From Microbacterium sp. CGR2 (GTDB lineage: Bacteria; Actinomycetota; Actinomycetes; Actinomycetales; Microbacteriaceae), in NCBI RefSeq assembly GCF_003626735.1, contig NZ_RBHX01000001.1, positions 1,302,001 to 1,366,000 of the forward strand: DNA of 64,000 nucleotides. The letters are read 5' to 3'. A program made the translations under genes and the position numbers. Every line of letters starts with the position of its first letter. Within the stretch, counting starts at the first letter, position 1. Under the pieces are notes generated by a model. The model saw only the letters and a list, made by a program, of their open reading frames with translations. It was not told where the DNA came from and did not search any database. Below are positions 52,496 to 60,677 of the stretch, piece by piece.

Positions 52496-53314
52496 CTAGG
52501 TGACGACGGGCGCCGTGTCTTCGGGCGTTTCGACGTCGGCGGGGATGGCGCCGGTGATGAGGCCCACGATGACCTCCGGGGTGACGTCGGCCACGTTGCG
52601 TGTCGCGATGGAACGCCCGAGGCGCATGACGGTGAAGCGATCGGCGACGGTGACGAGCTGCTGCATGTTGTGACTGACGAGGATGACACTGACGCCGTGG
52701 TCGCGCAGCCGCTTGATCAGGTCGAGCACCTGCTGCGATTCGCGGACGCCGAGCGCCGCGGTCGGCTCGTCGAGGATGACGATCCGCCGGCCCCAGAGAA
52801 GCGCGCGGGCGATCGCCAGGCATTGCCGCTGGCCGCCCGACATGCCCTTGACAGATACGTTGACCGACTGGATTCCGACCTGGAGCTCCTGCAGCACCTT
52901 TCGCGCCTCGCTCCGCATGGCGCGATCGTTGACGACATCGAGGAACCGCAGGATCGCGTTCTTCGAGAGGACTTCGCGACCGAGGTAGACGTTCTGCACT
53001 GCGGACATCGTGTCGACCAGTGCGAGATCCTGATAGACCGTCTCGATGCCCGCGCTCAAGGCATCGGACGGCTTGCGGAACGAGACCCGCTCACCGTCGA
53101 CTTCGATCGTGCCCGCGTCGGGGACGACGGCGCCGGACAGGACTTTCAGAAGAGTCGACTTGCCCGCGCCGTTGTCGCCGACCAGCCCCATGACCTCGCC
53201 GCGTCGCAACGTGAGCGATGCGTCCGCGAGTGCCACAACGGCCCCGTATCGCCGAGTGATGTTCCGTGCCTGCAGCGCGATCGTGCCGTCCGCGCTCGCC
53301 TCTGCTCGCTCCAT
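52496..53314 (-). CDS. Sugar ABC transporter ATPase, single-domain type
   Basis: A 272-residue ATPase with one nucleotide-binding domain, unlike the two-domain RbsA (about 500 residues), so it probably works as a homodimer (as in fructose-type FrcA). Motifs: Walker A GDNGAGKST, Q-loop TVYQDLALVDTM, signature MSGGQRQCLAIARAL (Cys where Arg/Ala is usual), Walker B IVILDEPTAAL and H-loop ILVSHNMQQL. It is the first gene of the eleven-gene minus-strand operon. A pair of LacI-type operators lies 22 bases upstream of its start. Confidence 0.9.
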   Translation of the reverse strand: MERAEASADGTIALQARNITRRYGAVVALADASLTLRRGEVMGLVGDNGAGKSTLLKVLSGAVVPDAGTIEVDGERVSFRKPSDALSAGIETVYQDLALVDTMSAVQNVYLGREVLSKNAILRFLDVVNDRAMRSEARKVLQELQVGIQSVNVSVKGMSGGQRQCLAIARALLWGRRIVILDEPTAALGVRESQQVLDLIKRLRDHGVSVILVSHNMQQLVTVADRFTVMRLGRSIATRNVADVTPEVIVGLITGAIPADVETPEDTAPVVT

Positions 53315-53335
53315 ACCAACCCCATCGTTCGTACT

Positions 53336-53361
53336 TGAAACGTTTTAGATGAAACGTTTAA
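53336..53361. promoter_or_regulatory. Tandem LacI-type operators before the sugar operon
   Basis: TGAAACGTTTTA (53336-53347) and TGAAACGTTTAA (53350-53361) are near-palindromes on the AAACGTTT core, with the central CpG of LacI-family operators. They are 14 bases apart, just upstream of the ATPase gene. The repressor encoded at 46199-47203 is the obvious partner. Confidence 0.75.
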
Positions 53362-53519
53362 ATCAGTAAAGCACGGCCTCTGAGAAGTTGGCAAGCACTA
53401 TTTCCGACGCCAGCGGCCCGGGGATGGCCCCTGGCAATACACCGCCCATCGCGTCACGCGACCCTGCGCGTCATCCCCGAGGGTTAGTCTCAGAAGATGT
53501 CGGGGAGCGAGGGGCAGCG

Positions 53520-54617
53520 ATGACGGCCGTGCCGGTCGTGATCGGTGTGCGAGCGCCTGCTGCGCCGCCCGTTCCGACCCCCAGCCCCATGGCCGCCGGC
53601 ACTCTTGTCGACACGCACGGCCGGGTGCATCGCGACCTGCGCATCTCGCTGACCGACCGCTGCTCGCTGCGCTGCACCTATTGCATGCCCGAGCAGGGTA
53701 ACGAGTGGCTCGCGCGCACCAGCATCCTCTCCACCGACGAGATCGTCGAGGTCGCCGAAGTGGCCGCCTCTCTCGGCATCCGCACCTTCCGGCTGACCGG
53801 CGGCGAGCCGCTGCTGCGCGCCGACATCGTCGAGGTCGTGCGCCGTGTCGCGCGCATCGAGGGTGCCGACGGTCCCGTGGAAGTCGCCATGACCACCAAT
53901 GGGATCAGCCTCGCAAAGAAGCTTCCCGAGCTGATCGACGCCGGGCTCACCCGACTGAACATCAGCATCGACACGGTGAACCGCCAGCGCTTCGCCGACC
54001 TCACCCGCCGCGATCGCCTCGACGACGTCCTCGAAGGCATTGCTGCGGCAGCGGCATCCGAACTCCGCCCCCTCAAGCTCAACGCCGTCGCGATGCGCGG
54101 CGTCAACGATGACGAGCTCACCGACCTCGTCGCCTTCGCGATGGAAGTCGGCGCGCAGCTGCGTTTCATCGAGCAGATGCCGTTGGATGCCGGCCACACC
54201 TGGGACCGCGCCACGATGGTCACCCGCGAAGAGATCCTCGAGAAGCTCGGCGAGCGCTGGCAGCTCGAGCCGGTGCCGGGCCGAGGGGGCGCCCCCGCCG
54301 AGAAGTGGCGCATCGACGGCGGCCCGCACGAGGTCGGCGTGATCGCGTCCGTGACCGCACCGTTCTGCGGGGCGTGCGACCGGCTGCGTCTGACCGCCGA
54401 CGGCCAATTCCGCAACTGCCTCTTCTCCAACGCCGAATACGACCTGACGACCCTGCTGCGCGGAGACGCCTCGACTCCGGCATCCGTTCCGGGCCGACGT
54501 GTCGACGCGATCGCCGACCTGCTGCGCGCGTGCGTGCACGGCAAGCTTCCCGGCCACGCCATCAACGACCCGTCGTTTCTGCAGCCCGCCCGCGGCATGA
54601 ACGCCATCGGCGGCTGA
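53520..54617 (+). CDS. moaA: GTP 3',8-cyclase MoaA
   Basis: A 365-residue radical-SAM enzyme that starts molybdenum cofactor synthesis from GTP. The N-terminal cluster motif C-x3-C-x2-C is Cys48, Cys52 and Cys55 (CSLRCTYC). TGGEPLLR and the NISIDT string follow, and the C-terminal cluster is C-x2-C-x13-C at 283, 286 and 300. It ends in Gly-Gly, needed for activity. The ATG at 53520 has AGGGG upstream; the Pro-rich first 25 residues are not conserved. It lies 24 kb from moaC and next to a divergent sugar operon, so it is separated from the other cofactor genes. Confidence 0.95.
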   Translation: MTAVPVVIGVRAPAAPPVPTPSPMAAGTLVDTHGRVHRDLRISLTDRCSLRCTYCMPEQGNEWLARTSILSTDEIVEVAEVAASLGIRTFRLTGGEPLLRADIVEVVRRVARIEGADGPVEVAMTTNGISLAKKLPELIDAGLTRLNISIDTVNRQRFADLTRRDRLDDVLEGIAAAAASELRPLKLNAVAMRGVNDDELTDLVAFAMEVGAQLRFIEQMPLDAGHTWDRATMVTREEILEKLGERWQLEPVPGRGGAPAEKWRIDGGPHEVGVIASVTAPFCGACDRLRLTADGQFRNCLFSNAEYDLTTLLRGDASTPASVPGRRVDAIADLLRACVHGKLPGHAINDPSFLQPARGMNAIGG

Positions 54618-54704
54618 AGCAGGCCGACTCGCGCCATACTCGCGCGATCTTGCGATCGGGCGCCAGTACTGGGAGCATCGCCTGGTGGAACAAGGGGAGC
54701 GACG

Positions 54705-54986
54705 ATGAGCGCAGCGCGTGTCGGAACGGAGACCATCGCCGACCTCGACAAGGTCACCGACCTCGACGAGCTGGTCGGCATCGACCGCGGACAGCAGATC
54801 TGCGAGTGCGATCACGGGACCGAAGAGGCGTACGCGCCGTGCGGCCGAAAGGCCAAGTGGCGCGTCAGCATCGACTGTGTCTGCGGAGAGAACCACCCGC
54901 GCCGCGTCGAACTGCTGTGCTCGCGCTGCCTGCGCACCCTGCGCATGGACTACGACCGCGAGGCCATCACCGCCCGCCGGCTCTAG
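54705..54986 (+). CDS. Small Cys-rich (zinc-ribbon-like) protein
   Basis: A 93-residue protein with seven Cys residues: ICECDHG, a single Cys in YAPCG, DCVCGENH and LLCSRCLRTL. The paired C-x-C, C-x-C and C-x-x-C look like a zinc-ribbon or double knuckle. No family was recognised. The ATG at 54705 has AAGGGGAG at good spacing. It follows moaA by 87 bases and its end overlaps the convergent amidohydrolase by four bases. A role in metal handling or protein-nucleic acid contact is possible but not shown. Confidence 0.7.
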   Translation: MSAARVGTETIADLDKVTDLDELVGIDRGQQICECDHGTEEAYAPCGRKAKWRVSIDCVCGENHPRRVELLCSRCLRTLRMDYDREAITARRL

Positions 54987-56197
54987 CCGAGGAACTCCCG
55001 AGCCGCGGCCGACAGAGCGGTGACGCCGACCTCGATGGTCGGGTGGATCTCCGGCGCGTAGAACGGCGAGTGATTCGTCGGAATGTCCTTATCGAGGCGA
55101 CCCGCGGCCGACGCCTCGGCGAACCGGGCCGCGTCGACCCCGCCGAAGAACCAGAACACCAGGGGAGCGCCGGCGTCACGGGCGAACCACGAGACGTCCT
55201 CGCTTCCGGTGAACATGCCGGGGTCGATGACGGATGCTTCGCCCAAGGCTCGTTGCAGTGCCGAGGTCGCACGTGCGGTGGCTTCCTCGTCGTTGATCGT
55301 CGCCGGCAGCGTGTGGAGGGTGTGGATCTCAGGCTCGCGTTCGGCGCCGGACGCCATCGCCTCGGCGCGCACGATGCGCTCGACGCTCGCCAGCATCTTC
55401 TCGCGGGCCTCGTCGTTCGGGTAGCGCAGGCTCAGCTCCAGCTTCGCCTCGGCCGGGATGATGTTGTTCTTCAGGCCGGCATGAATCGAACCCACCGTGA
55501 CGACGCCCACGCCCTGCGGGTCGACCTCGCGGGAGGCGATGGTCTGCAGGCGCATGACGGTCGCCGCGGCCATCACAATCGGGTCGATCGTGGAGTGCGG
55601 ACGTGAGCCGTGGCCACCTCGCCCGTGCAGGGTGACAGTCAGGCCATCGGATGCCGCCATCTGCGTGCCGCTGCGCACCCCGATGACTCCGGCGGGAAGC
55701 GGGGTGACATGCTGACCGAGCACGACGTCGGGCTTCGGGTAGCGATCCAGGATGCCGTCGCTCAGCATCGCGCGTGCGCCGGCGCCGTACTCCTCAGCGG
55801 GCTGAATCAGGACGACGAGCGTGCCGGTCCACTCGGCGCGATCGGAGACGAGCTTCTCGACGGCACCGATCATGGCGGTCACGTGCATGTCGTGGCCGCA
55901 CGCGTGCATGACGGGCACGGTGTTGCCTCCGGGATCGACGCCCTTCGCCGTGCTCGCGTACGCCAGGCCGGTCTGCTCCTCGACGGGCAGCGCGTCCATG
56001 TCGGCGCGGACCCACACGACCGGGCCATCGCCGTTGCGAAGGATGCCGACCACTCCCGTGACTCCGACGCCCTCCTCGACCTCCAGGCCGAGATCACGCA
56101 GATGTGCGGCGGCGATGCCGGCGGTGCGCGTCTCCTGGAATGACAGCTCCGGATGCTGGTGCAGGTCGATATAGAGCGCTTCGAGGTCGATCGTCAT
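54983..56197 (-). CDS. M20-family amidohydrolase (hippurate/N-acyl-amino-acid hydrolase)
   Basis: A 404-residue metal-dependent amidohydrolase of the M20D/AbgB-HipO group. The start is the family LHQHPELSFQETRTAGIAA. Metal ligands are visible in MHACGHDMHVTAMIG (Cys, His) and QPAEEYGAGA (Glu, Glu), with the dimer-domain motif GRGGHGSRPH and a closing His in PTNHSPFYAP. It removes acyl or benzoyl groups from amino acids or from conjugates. Cytoplasmic; monocistronic, with a repeat-rich region upstream. No terminator is seen between its convergent neighbour and it. Confidence 0.92.
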   Translation of the reverse strand: MTIDLEALYIDLHQHPELSFQETRTAGIAAAHLRDLGLEVEEGVGVTGVVGILRNGDGPVVWVRADMDALPVEEQTGLAYASTAKGVDPGGNTVPVMHACGHDMHVTAMIGAVEKLVSDRAEWTGTLVVLIQPAEEYGAGARAMLSDGILDRYPKPDVVLGQHVTPLPAGVIGVRSGTQMAASDGLTVTLHGRGGHGSRPHSTIDPIVMAAATVMRLQTIASREVDPQGVGVVTVGSIHAGLKNNIIPAEAKLELSLRYPNDEAREKMLASVERIVRAEAMASGAEREPEIHTLHTLPATINDEEATARATSALQRALGEASVIDPGMFTGSEDVSWFARDAGAPLVFWFFGGVDAARFAEASAAGRLDKDIPTNHSPFYAPEIHPTIEVGVTALSAAAREFLG

Positions 56198-56231
56198 GGC
56201 CCCGAGCCTATCCGGAGGTGCGAGCTTGACG

Positions 56232-56331
56232 TTCCGGTCGCAGTTGCTGCCGTGATGCGCCCGGCACCGATGCTCCGGTCGCAGTTACTGCCGTCACAGC
56301 GTCGTCGATCCGGCACGAAGTGCGACCGGAA
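56232..56331. repeat. CCGGTCGCA repeat family, locus B (three copies)
   Basis: TTCCGGTCGCAGTT (56232-56245), CTCCGGTCGCAGTT (56273-56286) and, inverted, AAGTGCGACCGGAA (56318-56331). The two direct copies are both followed by a G-C-T-G-C-C or A-C-T-G-C-C. The inverted one can pair with either. Same core as the intergenic region at 25131-25273. It fills most of the 202-base gap downstream of the hypothetical membrane protein. Confidence 0.75.
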
Positions 56332-56399
56332 CAGACGAGCGGATGCCCAAGTGACACGAACCGAGACCGGAAACCGCAACGCTCGACGGCAACTTGCTC

Positions 56400-56798
56400 T
56401 CAGCTTCGCGCGCGAGCGGACTCCCGGAGGCGGAGGGCGCTGTACGCACAAACCGCCGCTGAAGCAATGAGGGCGATCCCGCCGAATCCGGATGCTGCGC
56501 CCAGAGGAGTCGCGAATGCGTTGACGAATGCCGTGACTCCCATGACCGCGAAGAGTGCAGCGAGGATCGCGCTGGCGCGGGCCGTGGCGGCGACGCGCCA
56601 CCACGGCCTCGGCGCGTCACTCTCCTGGGGTCCGCGAAAGAACCGAGCGCACAGTGCGAACAGACCGATCGCGGCGACGATCCACCAGATGTACCCGGCC
56701 AGCACACTCACGAGAGCAAGCGCGACGGCGATGAGCACTCCGAGGATGATTCCGGCCAGCACGAAGCCCGCTTTTGCGGGAGTCTCTCGAATACGCAT
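56400..56798 (-). CDS. Hypothetical membrane protein with four helices
   Basis: A 132-residue protein with four predicted helices (FVLAGIILGVLIAVALALV, IWWIVAAIGLFALCARFF, ASAILAALFAVMGVTAFV and GFGGIALIASAAVCAYSAL). No family recognised. The ATG at 56798 has AAAGGG ten bases upstream; the alternative GTG at 56807 is too close to that site. It follows the secreted-protein gene by 18 bases on the same strand, so both may be one transcript. Its helices show no catalytic motif. Confidence 0.6.
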   Translation of the reverse strand: MRIRETPAKAGFVLAGIILGVLIAVALALVSVLAGYIWWIVAAIGLFALCARFFRGPQESDAPRPWWRVAATARASAILAALFAVMGVTAFVNAFATPLGAASGFGGIALIASAAVCAYSALRLRESARARS

Positions 56799-56816
56799 GC
56801 AAATCACGCCCTTTCG

Positions 56817-57710
56817 CTACGCCACCACGTAGAAGCTGGTTGAGCTGCAGTAATTGAATCCGCATGAGCGGTAGTCGACGCGGACTCGTTTGTTCTGCCA
56901 GTATGCCTGCTCGATCGCAGTCCGCGGAGCGAGCCCTGCGCAAGAAATGCTCAGAGGCCACGGGATGGGTACAACAGAGCAGAGTGAGCCGAGGTTCCTC
57001 AGCCCGCTGTACATCCTCCTCACCTCAGCCTTCGAAATGTAGATCGATGAAGTGGTGTAGCTCGGATCTGCCACGACCGGGTAGGCGATATCCCCGTCCA
57101 GGTTGACGATCTGGGTCAGGGTCGCACCGTCGACCTCATAGTGCGTTGCGACATCCTTGCCATTGGCATCCTTCGCCCACGGCGAAGCGAAGGCACCTAC
57201 CTCGTGTCCCGTCACGTCGAGGAGCACGGCTCCGGTCCCTTCGAGCGACAGAGTGACGCCCTCTGGGAGGTCGAGAACATAGTCATATCGTGTCGGTGCT
57301 TCGTCGCTGCTTATGAAGGTGGCAACCTGCACGGTGCTGTCTTCATGGATGACGACCACGCTACTCGTCGAGTTGGCGTTGTCGAATGTGACAGTGCCCA
57401 GATCGGTGCTTGCACCGATGTGTGCGTCGTCGGCAAATGGTAAGCCGATGTTGAGGACGCCGTCACCGACGCCCACGGATAGTCCATCGCCAGCGTCCGA
57501 AGTTAGGGGCTGGACCAGTTTCGTCGGTGCTGAGGCCTGGCTACCGAGAATGTCAACGTCGACGGCAGTCGCCATGTCTTTTGGTGTGGCCCGAGTGAAC
57601 GCGTCGACAGCGGTCTCAGCATCAGCATCAGCATCAGCGGACCCGGCGCTGAGCATGGAAGCGACCAACACGAGCGTCCCAAAGATCGCTGCTGTTGTTT
57701 TGCTTAACAT
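56817..57710 (-). CDS. Secreted protein with hexanucleotide repeat, lower GC
   Basis: A 297-residue exported protein without a recognised family. The signal peptide (MLSKTTAAIFGTLVLVASMLSAGSA) is followed at once by ADADADA (residues 25-31) encoded by a TCAGCA hexamer repeat. The body looks beta-rich (GDGLSVGVGDGVLNIGLPF, LSLEGTGAVLLDVTGHEVGAF, YPVVADPSYTTSS), resembling actinobacterial secreted proteins with a VxxDP maturation region. The C-terminus has four Cys in two pairs (LCSVVP, SISCAG, RSCGFNYCSS), fit for disulfides. ATG 57710 has AAGGAGAAGG upstream. Codons with A/T third bases are more frequent than in the neighbours, suggesting transfer. Divergent from a small XRE regulator. Confidence 0.75.
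   Translation of the reverse strand: MLSKTTAAIFGTLVLVASMLSAGSADADADAETAVDAFTRATPKDMATAVDVDILGSQASAPTKLVQPLTSDAGDGLSVGVGDGVLNIGLPFADDAHIGASTDLGTVTFDNANSTSSVVVIHEDSTVQVATFISSDEAPTRYDYVLDLPEGVTLSLEGTGAVLLDVTGHEVGAFASPWAKDANGKDVATHYEVDGATLTQIVNLDGDIAYPVVADPSYTTSSIYISKAEVRRMYSGLRNLGSLCSVVPIPWPLSISCAGLAPRTAIEQAYWQNKRVRVDYRSCGFNYCSSTSFYVVA
57616..57639 (-). repeat. Hexanucleotide tandem repeat (TCAGCA) in the secreted-protein gene
   Basis: Four consecutive units of TCAGCA (the last ending in G). On the coding strand this is a TGCTGA repeat encoding alternating Ala-Asp at residues 24-32, next to the signal peptide cleavage site. Copy-number changes would keep frame. Confidence 0.85.
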
Positions 57711-57889
57711 GTTCCTTCTCCTTTGCGTTGGGGATCCGTCTCTGAAGTCGGTGCGGCGGCCCCTCGTGTTGGACATAACGAGAGTCTTCGCCGTAGCCGC
57801 GTGAAGTCCAGAAAGCGCACCTTCTGGACTTCTGTCGCAGGACGTGGCACGCTCGCGCACAGCTCGCACGACGCAGTTGGAGGTGAGCG

Positions 57890-58144
57890 ATGCCCTCACG
57901 AGTGATGGATCTCGTTGCAGAGCGACTGCTGGCGTACCGCCGCAGATATGAGCTGTCCCAGGAAGAAGCAGCGCAGCAGATCGGATGTTCGATTCCGACG
58001 TACAGACACCTGGAACAGCCAAGCGCTGATCCGGATCACATCCCAGATCCCAAGCTGAGCACACTCATGCGCATCTTCACGACGCTGCAACTCGACCAAA
58101 CTCTGCTCGACGCATTGACTCGATCTGAGCACGAGGGGCGATAG
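57890..58144 (+). CDS. Small XRE-type DNA-binding protein
   Basis: An 84-residue protein that is almost only a Cro/C1-type helix-turn-helix: LLAYRRRYELSQEEAAQQIGCSIPTYRHLEQ (about 13-43), then a short dimerisation tail. The ATG at 57890 has GGAGGTGAG at good spacing. It is divergent from the secreted protein and is in the same lower-GC patch; it may control that gene. It could also be the antitoxin of a lost pair; no toxin is adjacent. Confidence 0.78.
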   Translation: MPSRVMDLVAERLLAYRRRYELSQEEAAQQIGCSIPTYRHLEQPSADPDHIPDPKLSTLMRIFTTLQLDQTLLDALTRSEHEGR

Positions 58145-58183
58145 CGGATTCGCGGTCAGGGCGGCTGGTCGAGCCGGTCCGGA

Positions 58184-58825
58184 TCAGTTCTTGCGAAGGT
58201 ACGTCCGCAGTTGGGGCGCCGGGCGCAGCACGCCGTTGACGATCGCGCGGATGGCGAACTCGGTGGCGGCGCCCAGTTCGATGACCTCCGGATGCAGGAG
58301 CCACTGCAGCTGCAGACCGTCCATCACGGCCAGGATCGCGGCGGATGCCTCGGCGACGGCATCCGGATCGTCGACGCCCTCCTGCGCGCATAGCTGGTGG
58401 AACGCGGCCGTCACCTCGCGGCGGAGCGTCGTGTACCGCTCTTCGAAGTACTCACGTCCGGGATGGTCGTCGGTGACGGATTCTGAGGAAAGCACCGCAT
58501 ACGCCTGGACGATTCCCGGCCGCTTCTCGTTGGCGAAGGCTGTGCGCACGAGGTGCACGAACAGTTCGGGCCCGCCGGGGATGTGCTTCTCGGCGAGTTC
58601 GGCGACATCGGTCTGGTCGCGGTAGGAGAGGACCTCCAGCAGGAGCTTCTGCTTCGACCCGAAATGGTGAAGGACCCCCGCATGCGTGAGTCCGACCTGC
58701 TCCGCGACGTCGGCGAGCGTGCCGTTCGTCGACCCCTTGTTACCGAAGATCTCCACAGCAGCCTTGAGGATCTGCTCGCGCTTCGCTCGGGTCGACGGAC
58801 GTACCCGGGATTCCCCGTCTGCCAC
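58184..58825 (-). CDS. TetR-family repressor of the peptide transporter
   Basis: A 213-residue TetR regulator. The DNA-binding part reads REQILKAAVEIFGNKGSTNGTLADVAEQVGLTHAGVLHHFGSKQKLLLEVL (about 16-66). The ligand domain resembles the TetR_C group with GLQLQWLLHPE near the end. GTG start at 58825. Between it and the transporter gene are two palindromic sites (58863-58876, 58886-58909), so it very likely regulates itself and the ABC operon. Its ligand may be the imported compound. Confidence 0.9.
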   Translation of the reverse strand: MADGESRVRPSTRAKREQILKAAVEIFGNKGSTNGTLADVAEQVGLTHAGVLHHFGSKQKLLLEVLSYRDQTDVAELAEKHIPGGPELFVHLVRTAFANEKRPGIVQAYAVLSSESVTDDHPGREYFEERYTTLRREVTAAFHQLCAQEGVDDPDAVAEASAAILAVMDGLQLQWLLHPEVIELGAATEFAIRAIVNGVLRPAPQLRTYLRKN

Positions 58826-58862
58826 TGTGACCCCTTTGCCGATTCGTTACTTGCCATCGTAC

Positions 58863-58876
58863 TTACCAGTCAGTAA
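58863..58876. promoter_or_regulatory. TetR operator candidate 1
   Basis: TTAC-CAGTCA-GTAA, 4-bp arms, sharing the TTAC/GTAA ends with the second site. About 38 bases from the TetR start. Confidence 0.55.
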
Positions 58877-58885
58877 CCTCACAAC

Positions 58886-58909
58886 TACTTACTTTCTCGA
58901 CAGTAAGTA
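58886..58909. promoter_or_regulatory. TetR operator candidate 2
   Basis: TACTTACT-N8-AGTAAGTA, perfect 8-bp arms, in the divergent gap between the TetR gene and the peptide-binding gene, 67 bases before the latter. The stronger of the two sites; AT-rich against the background. Confidence 0.8.
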
Positions 58910-58975
58910 ATCCCGGAAGCATCGGGCGGACGTCCGGTGGCCACACAGCACAATGACCGTGCCCAAGGAGAAGCA

Positions 58976-60646
58976 ATGAAGCTCAGAAGATCCCTGATCG
59001 CCGTCGCAGCGATCGCCGCCCTCAGTACCTCGGTGCTCGCCGGATGTGCAGCCGGGGGCGGCTCGGACGACGCCGGAGACTCGAAGGACTCTCCGGCTCT
59101 CACCATCGCCAAGCCCGACGGTGCCATCACCACCGAGTCGAACAACCCGTGGGTCGGCGACTCGTCCGCCAACCGCCTCGGCTACAAGAACGTCATCTTC
59201 GAACCCCTCGCCCTGGTCAACCCGGTCGGCGACAACGAGACCACTCCGTGGCTGGCCGAGAAGGTCGAGTGGAACGACGACTTCACGCAACTCACCGTCA
59301 CCCCGCGTGCCGACGTCACCTGGAGCGACGGCGAGGAATTCACCGCTGACGACGTCGTCTTCTCCTACGACCTGATCCGCAACACTCCCGCCTTCGACAC
59401 CGGCAACATCCAGCTCACCGACATCGCCAAAGACGGGGACAACGTCGTTCTCTCCTTCGCGGAGTCGAAGTTCGTCAAGCAGGCCCAGGTCCTGCACATC
59501 CCGATGGTCCCCGAGCACGTCTGGAAGGACATCGCCGACCCGACCACCGAGGTCGCCCCCGATCCCGTCGGCACCGGCCCGTACACGCTCGAGAAGTTCA
59601 GCAGCCAGTCGGTCACGCTCCAGGCGCGTGACGACTACTGGGCCGGCGACCTCGCCGTGCCGACGCTGTACTACATCTCGTACAACGACAACACGGCCCT
59701 CACCACCGCCCTCGCCAACGGCGACGCCGACTGGGCGCAGGCCTTCATCCCCGACGTGCAGAGTGCATTCGTCGACAAGGACCCCGAGCACAACGTCTTC
59801 TGGGCGGCGAACACGCTCTCCCCGGATGTGCTGTTCCTCAACCACCAGGCGAAGCCGTTCAACGACCTCGCCTTCCGTCAGGCCGTGAACATGGTCATCG
59901 ACCGTGCCGCGCACACCGAGATCGCGCGGGAGAACGCCGGACCGGAGCTCACGTCCGTCACCGGACTTCCGACGCCCGTCGGCGAGAAGTACGTCGCTGA
60001 GGAGTTCAAGGGCGAGGAGTTCTCGATCGACGTCGACGGCGCACGCGCGATCCTCGAGGACGCCGGCTACACCTGGGACGGCGACGCCCTCATCGACCCG
60101 GACGGCGAGCCCGTCTCCTTCACCCTGCAGGTTCCGCAGGGGTGGAACGACTACGTCACCGGCATCAGCCTGATCGCCGACCAGGTCAAGGAGACCCTCG
60201 GCGCAGACGCGAAGGTCGACACCCCGGATGCCGACACCTGGTGGGCCAACAAGCGCACCGGTGACTTCGACGCGATCATGCACTGGGTCGACGGCGGCAC
60301 CACACCGTACGACCTCTACTCCGACACGATGGACGGCCGCTGGCTTCTCGCAGGCGACGAGGTCGACTTCAACTTCGGTCGCTACGAGAACGAGCGGGCG
60401 ACCGAACTGCTGAACACCTACGCGACGGCGGCCACCGACGAGGAGCGCACGGCCGCGATCGAAGAGGTGCAGAAGATGTTCGTGGAGGATGTGCCGGTGA
60501 TCGCCGTCGGCACCCACCCGGTGCTGGGCGAGTACAACACCCGCGGCTACGTGGGATGGCCGAGCGAAGAGGACCAGTACGCGACGGCTGACCCCGTGCA
60601 GGTCACCGTCCCGCTGATCCTGACGAAGCTCAAGCCGGCCGAGTAA
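58976..60646 (+). CDS. Peptide ABC transporter substrate-binding lipoprotein (DppA/OppA type)
   Basis: A 556-residue lipoprotein of the SBP_bac_5 family (di/oligopeptide or nickel binding). Lipobox LAGC gives Cys24. The fold shows DVTWSDGEEFTADDVVFSYDLI, the family W-S-D-G-x-x-x-T-A-x-D-V, GTGPYTLEKF, then AFRQAVNMVIDR, and the closing FVEDVPVIAVGTHP. The ATG at 58976 follows AAGGAG. First gene of an operon with two ATPases and two permeases and next to a TetR repressor. The substrate may be a peptide or an oligosaccharide; not decidable here. Confidence 0.93.
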   Translation: MKLRRSLIAVAAIAALSTSVLAGCAAGGGSDDAGDSKDSPALTIAKPDGAITTESNNPWVGDSSANRLGYKNVIFEPLALVNPVGDNETTPWLAEKVEWNDDFTQLTVTPRADVTWSDGEEFTADDVVFSYDLIRNTPAFDTGNIQLTDIAKDGDNVVLSFAESKFVKQAQVLHIPMVPEHVWKDIADPTTEVAPDPVGTGPYTLEKFSSQSVTLQARDDYWAGDLAVPTLYYISYNDNTALTTALANGDADWAQAFIPDVQSAFVDKDPEHNVFWAANTLSPDVLFLNHQAKPFNDLAFRQAVNMVIDRAAHTEIARENAGPELTSVTGLPTPVGEKYVAEEFKGEEFSIDVDGARAILEDAGYTWDGDALIDPDGEPVSFTLQVPQGWNDYVTGISLIADQVKETLGADAKVDTPDADTWWANKRTGDFDAIMHWVDGGTTPYDLYSDTMDGRWLLAGDEVDFNFGRYENERATELLNTYATAATDEERTAAIEEVQKMFVEDVPVIAVGTHPVLGEYNTRGYVGWPSEEDQYATADPVQVTVPLILTKLKPAE

Positions 60647-60677
60647 GAACGGCGCACCCGGTCGTGGGGCGCGAGGC

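Noticed and set aside
56762..56790. CCCGC-TTTT-GCGGG hairpin as a terminator
   Set aside because: It lies inside the first codons of the hypothetical membrane protein gene and has no T tract after it.
57890..58144. Toxin-antitoxin pair with the XRE protein as antitoxin
   Set aside because: No adjacent small ORF resembles a toxin; neighbours are a secreted protein and a TetR regulator.
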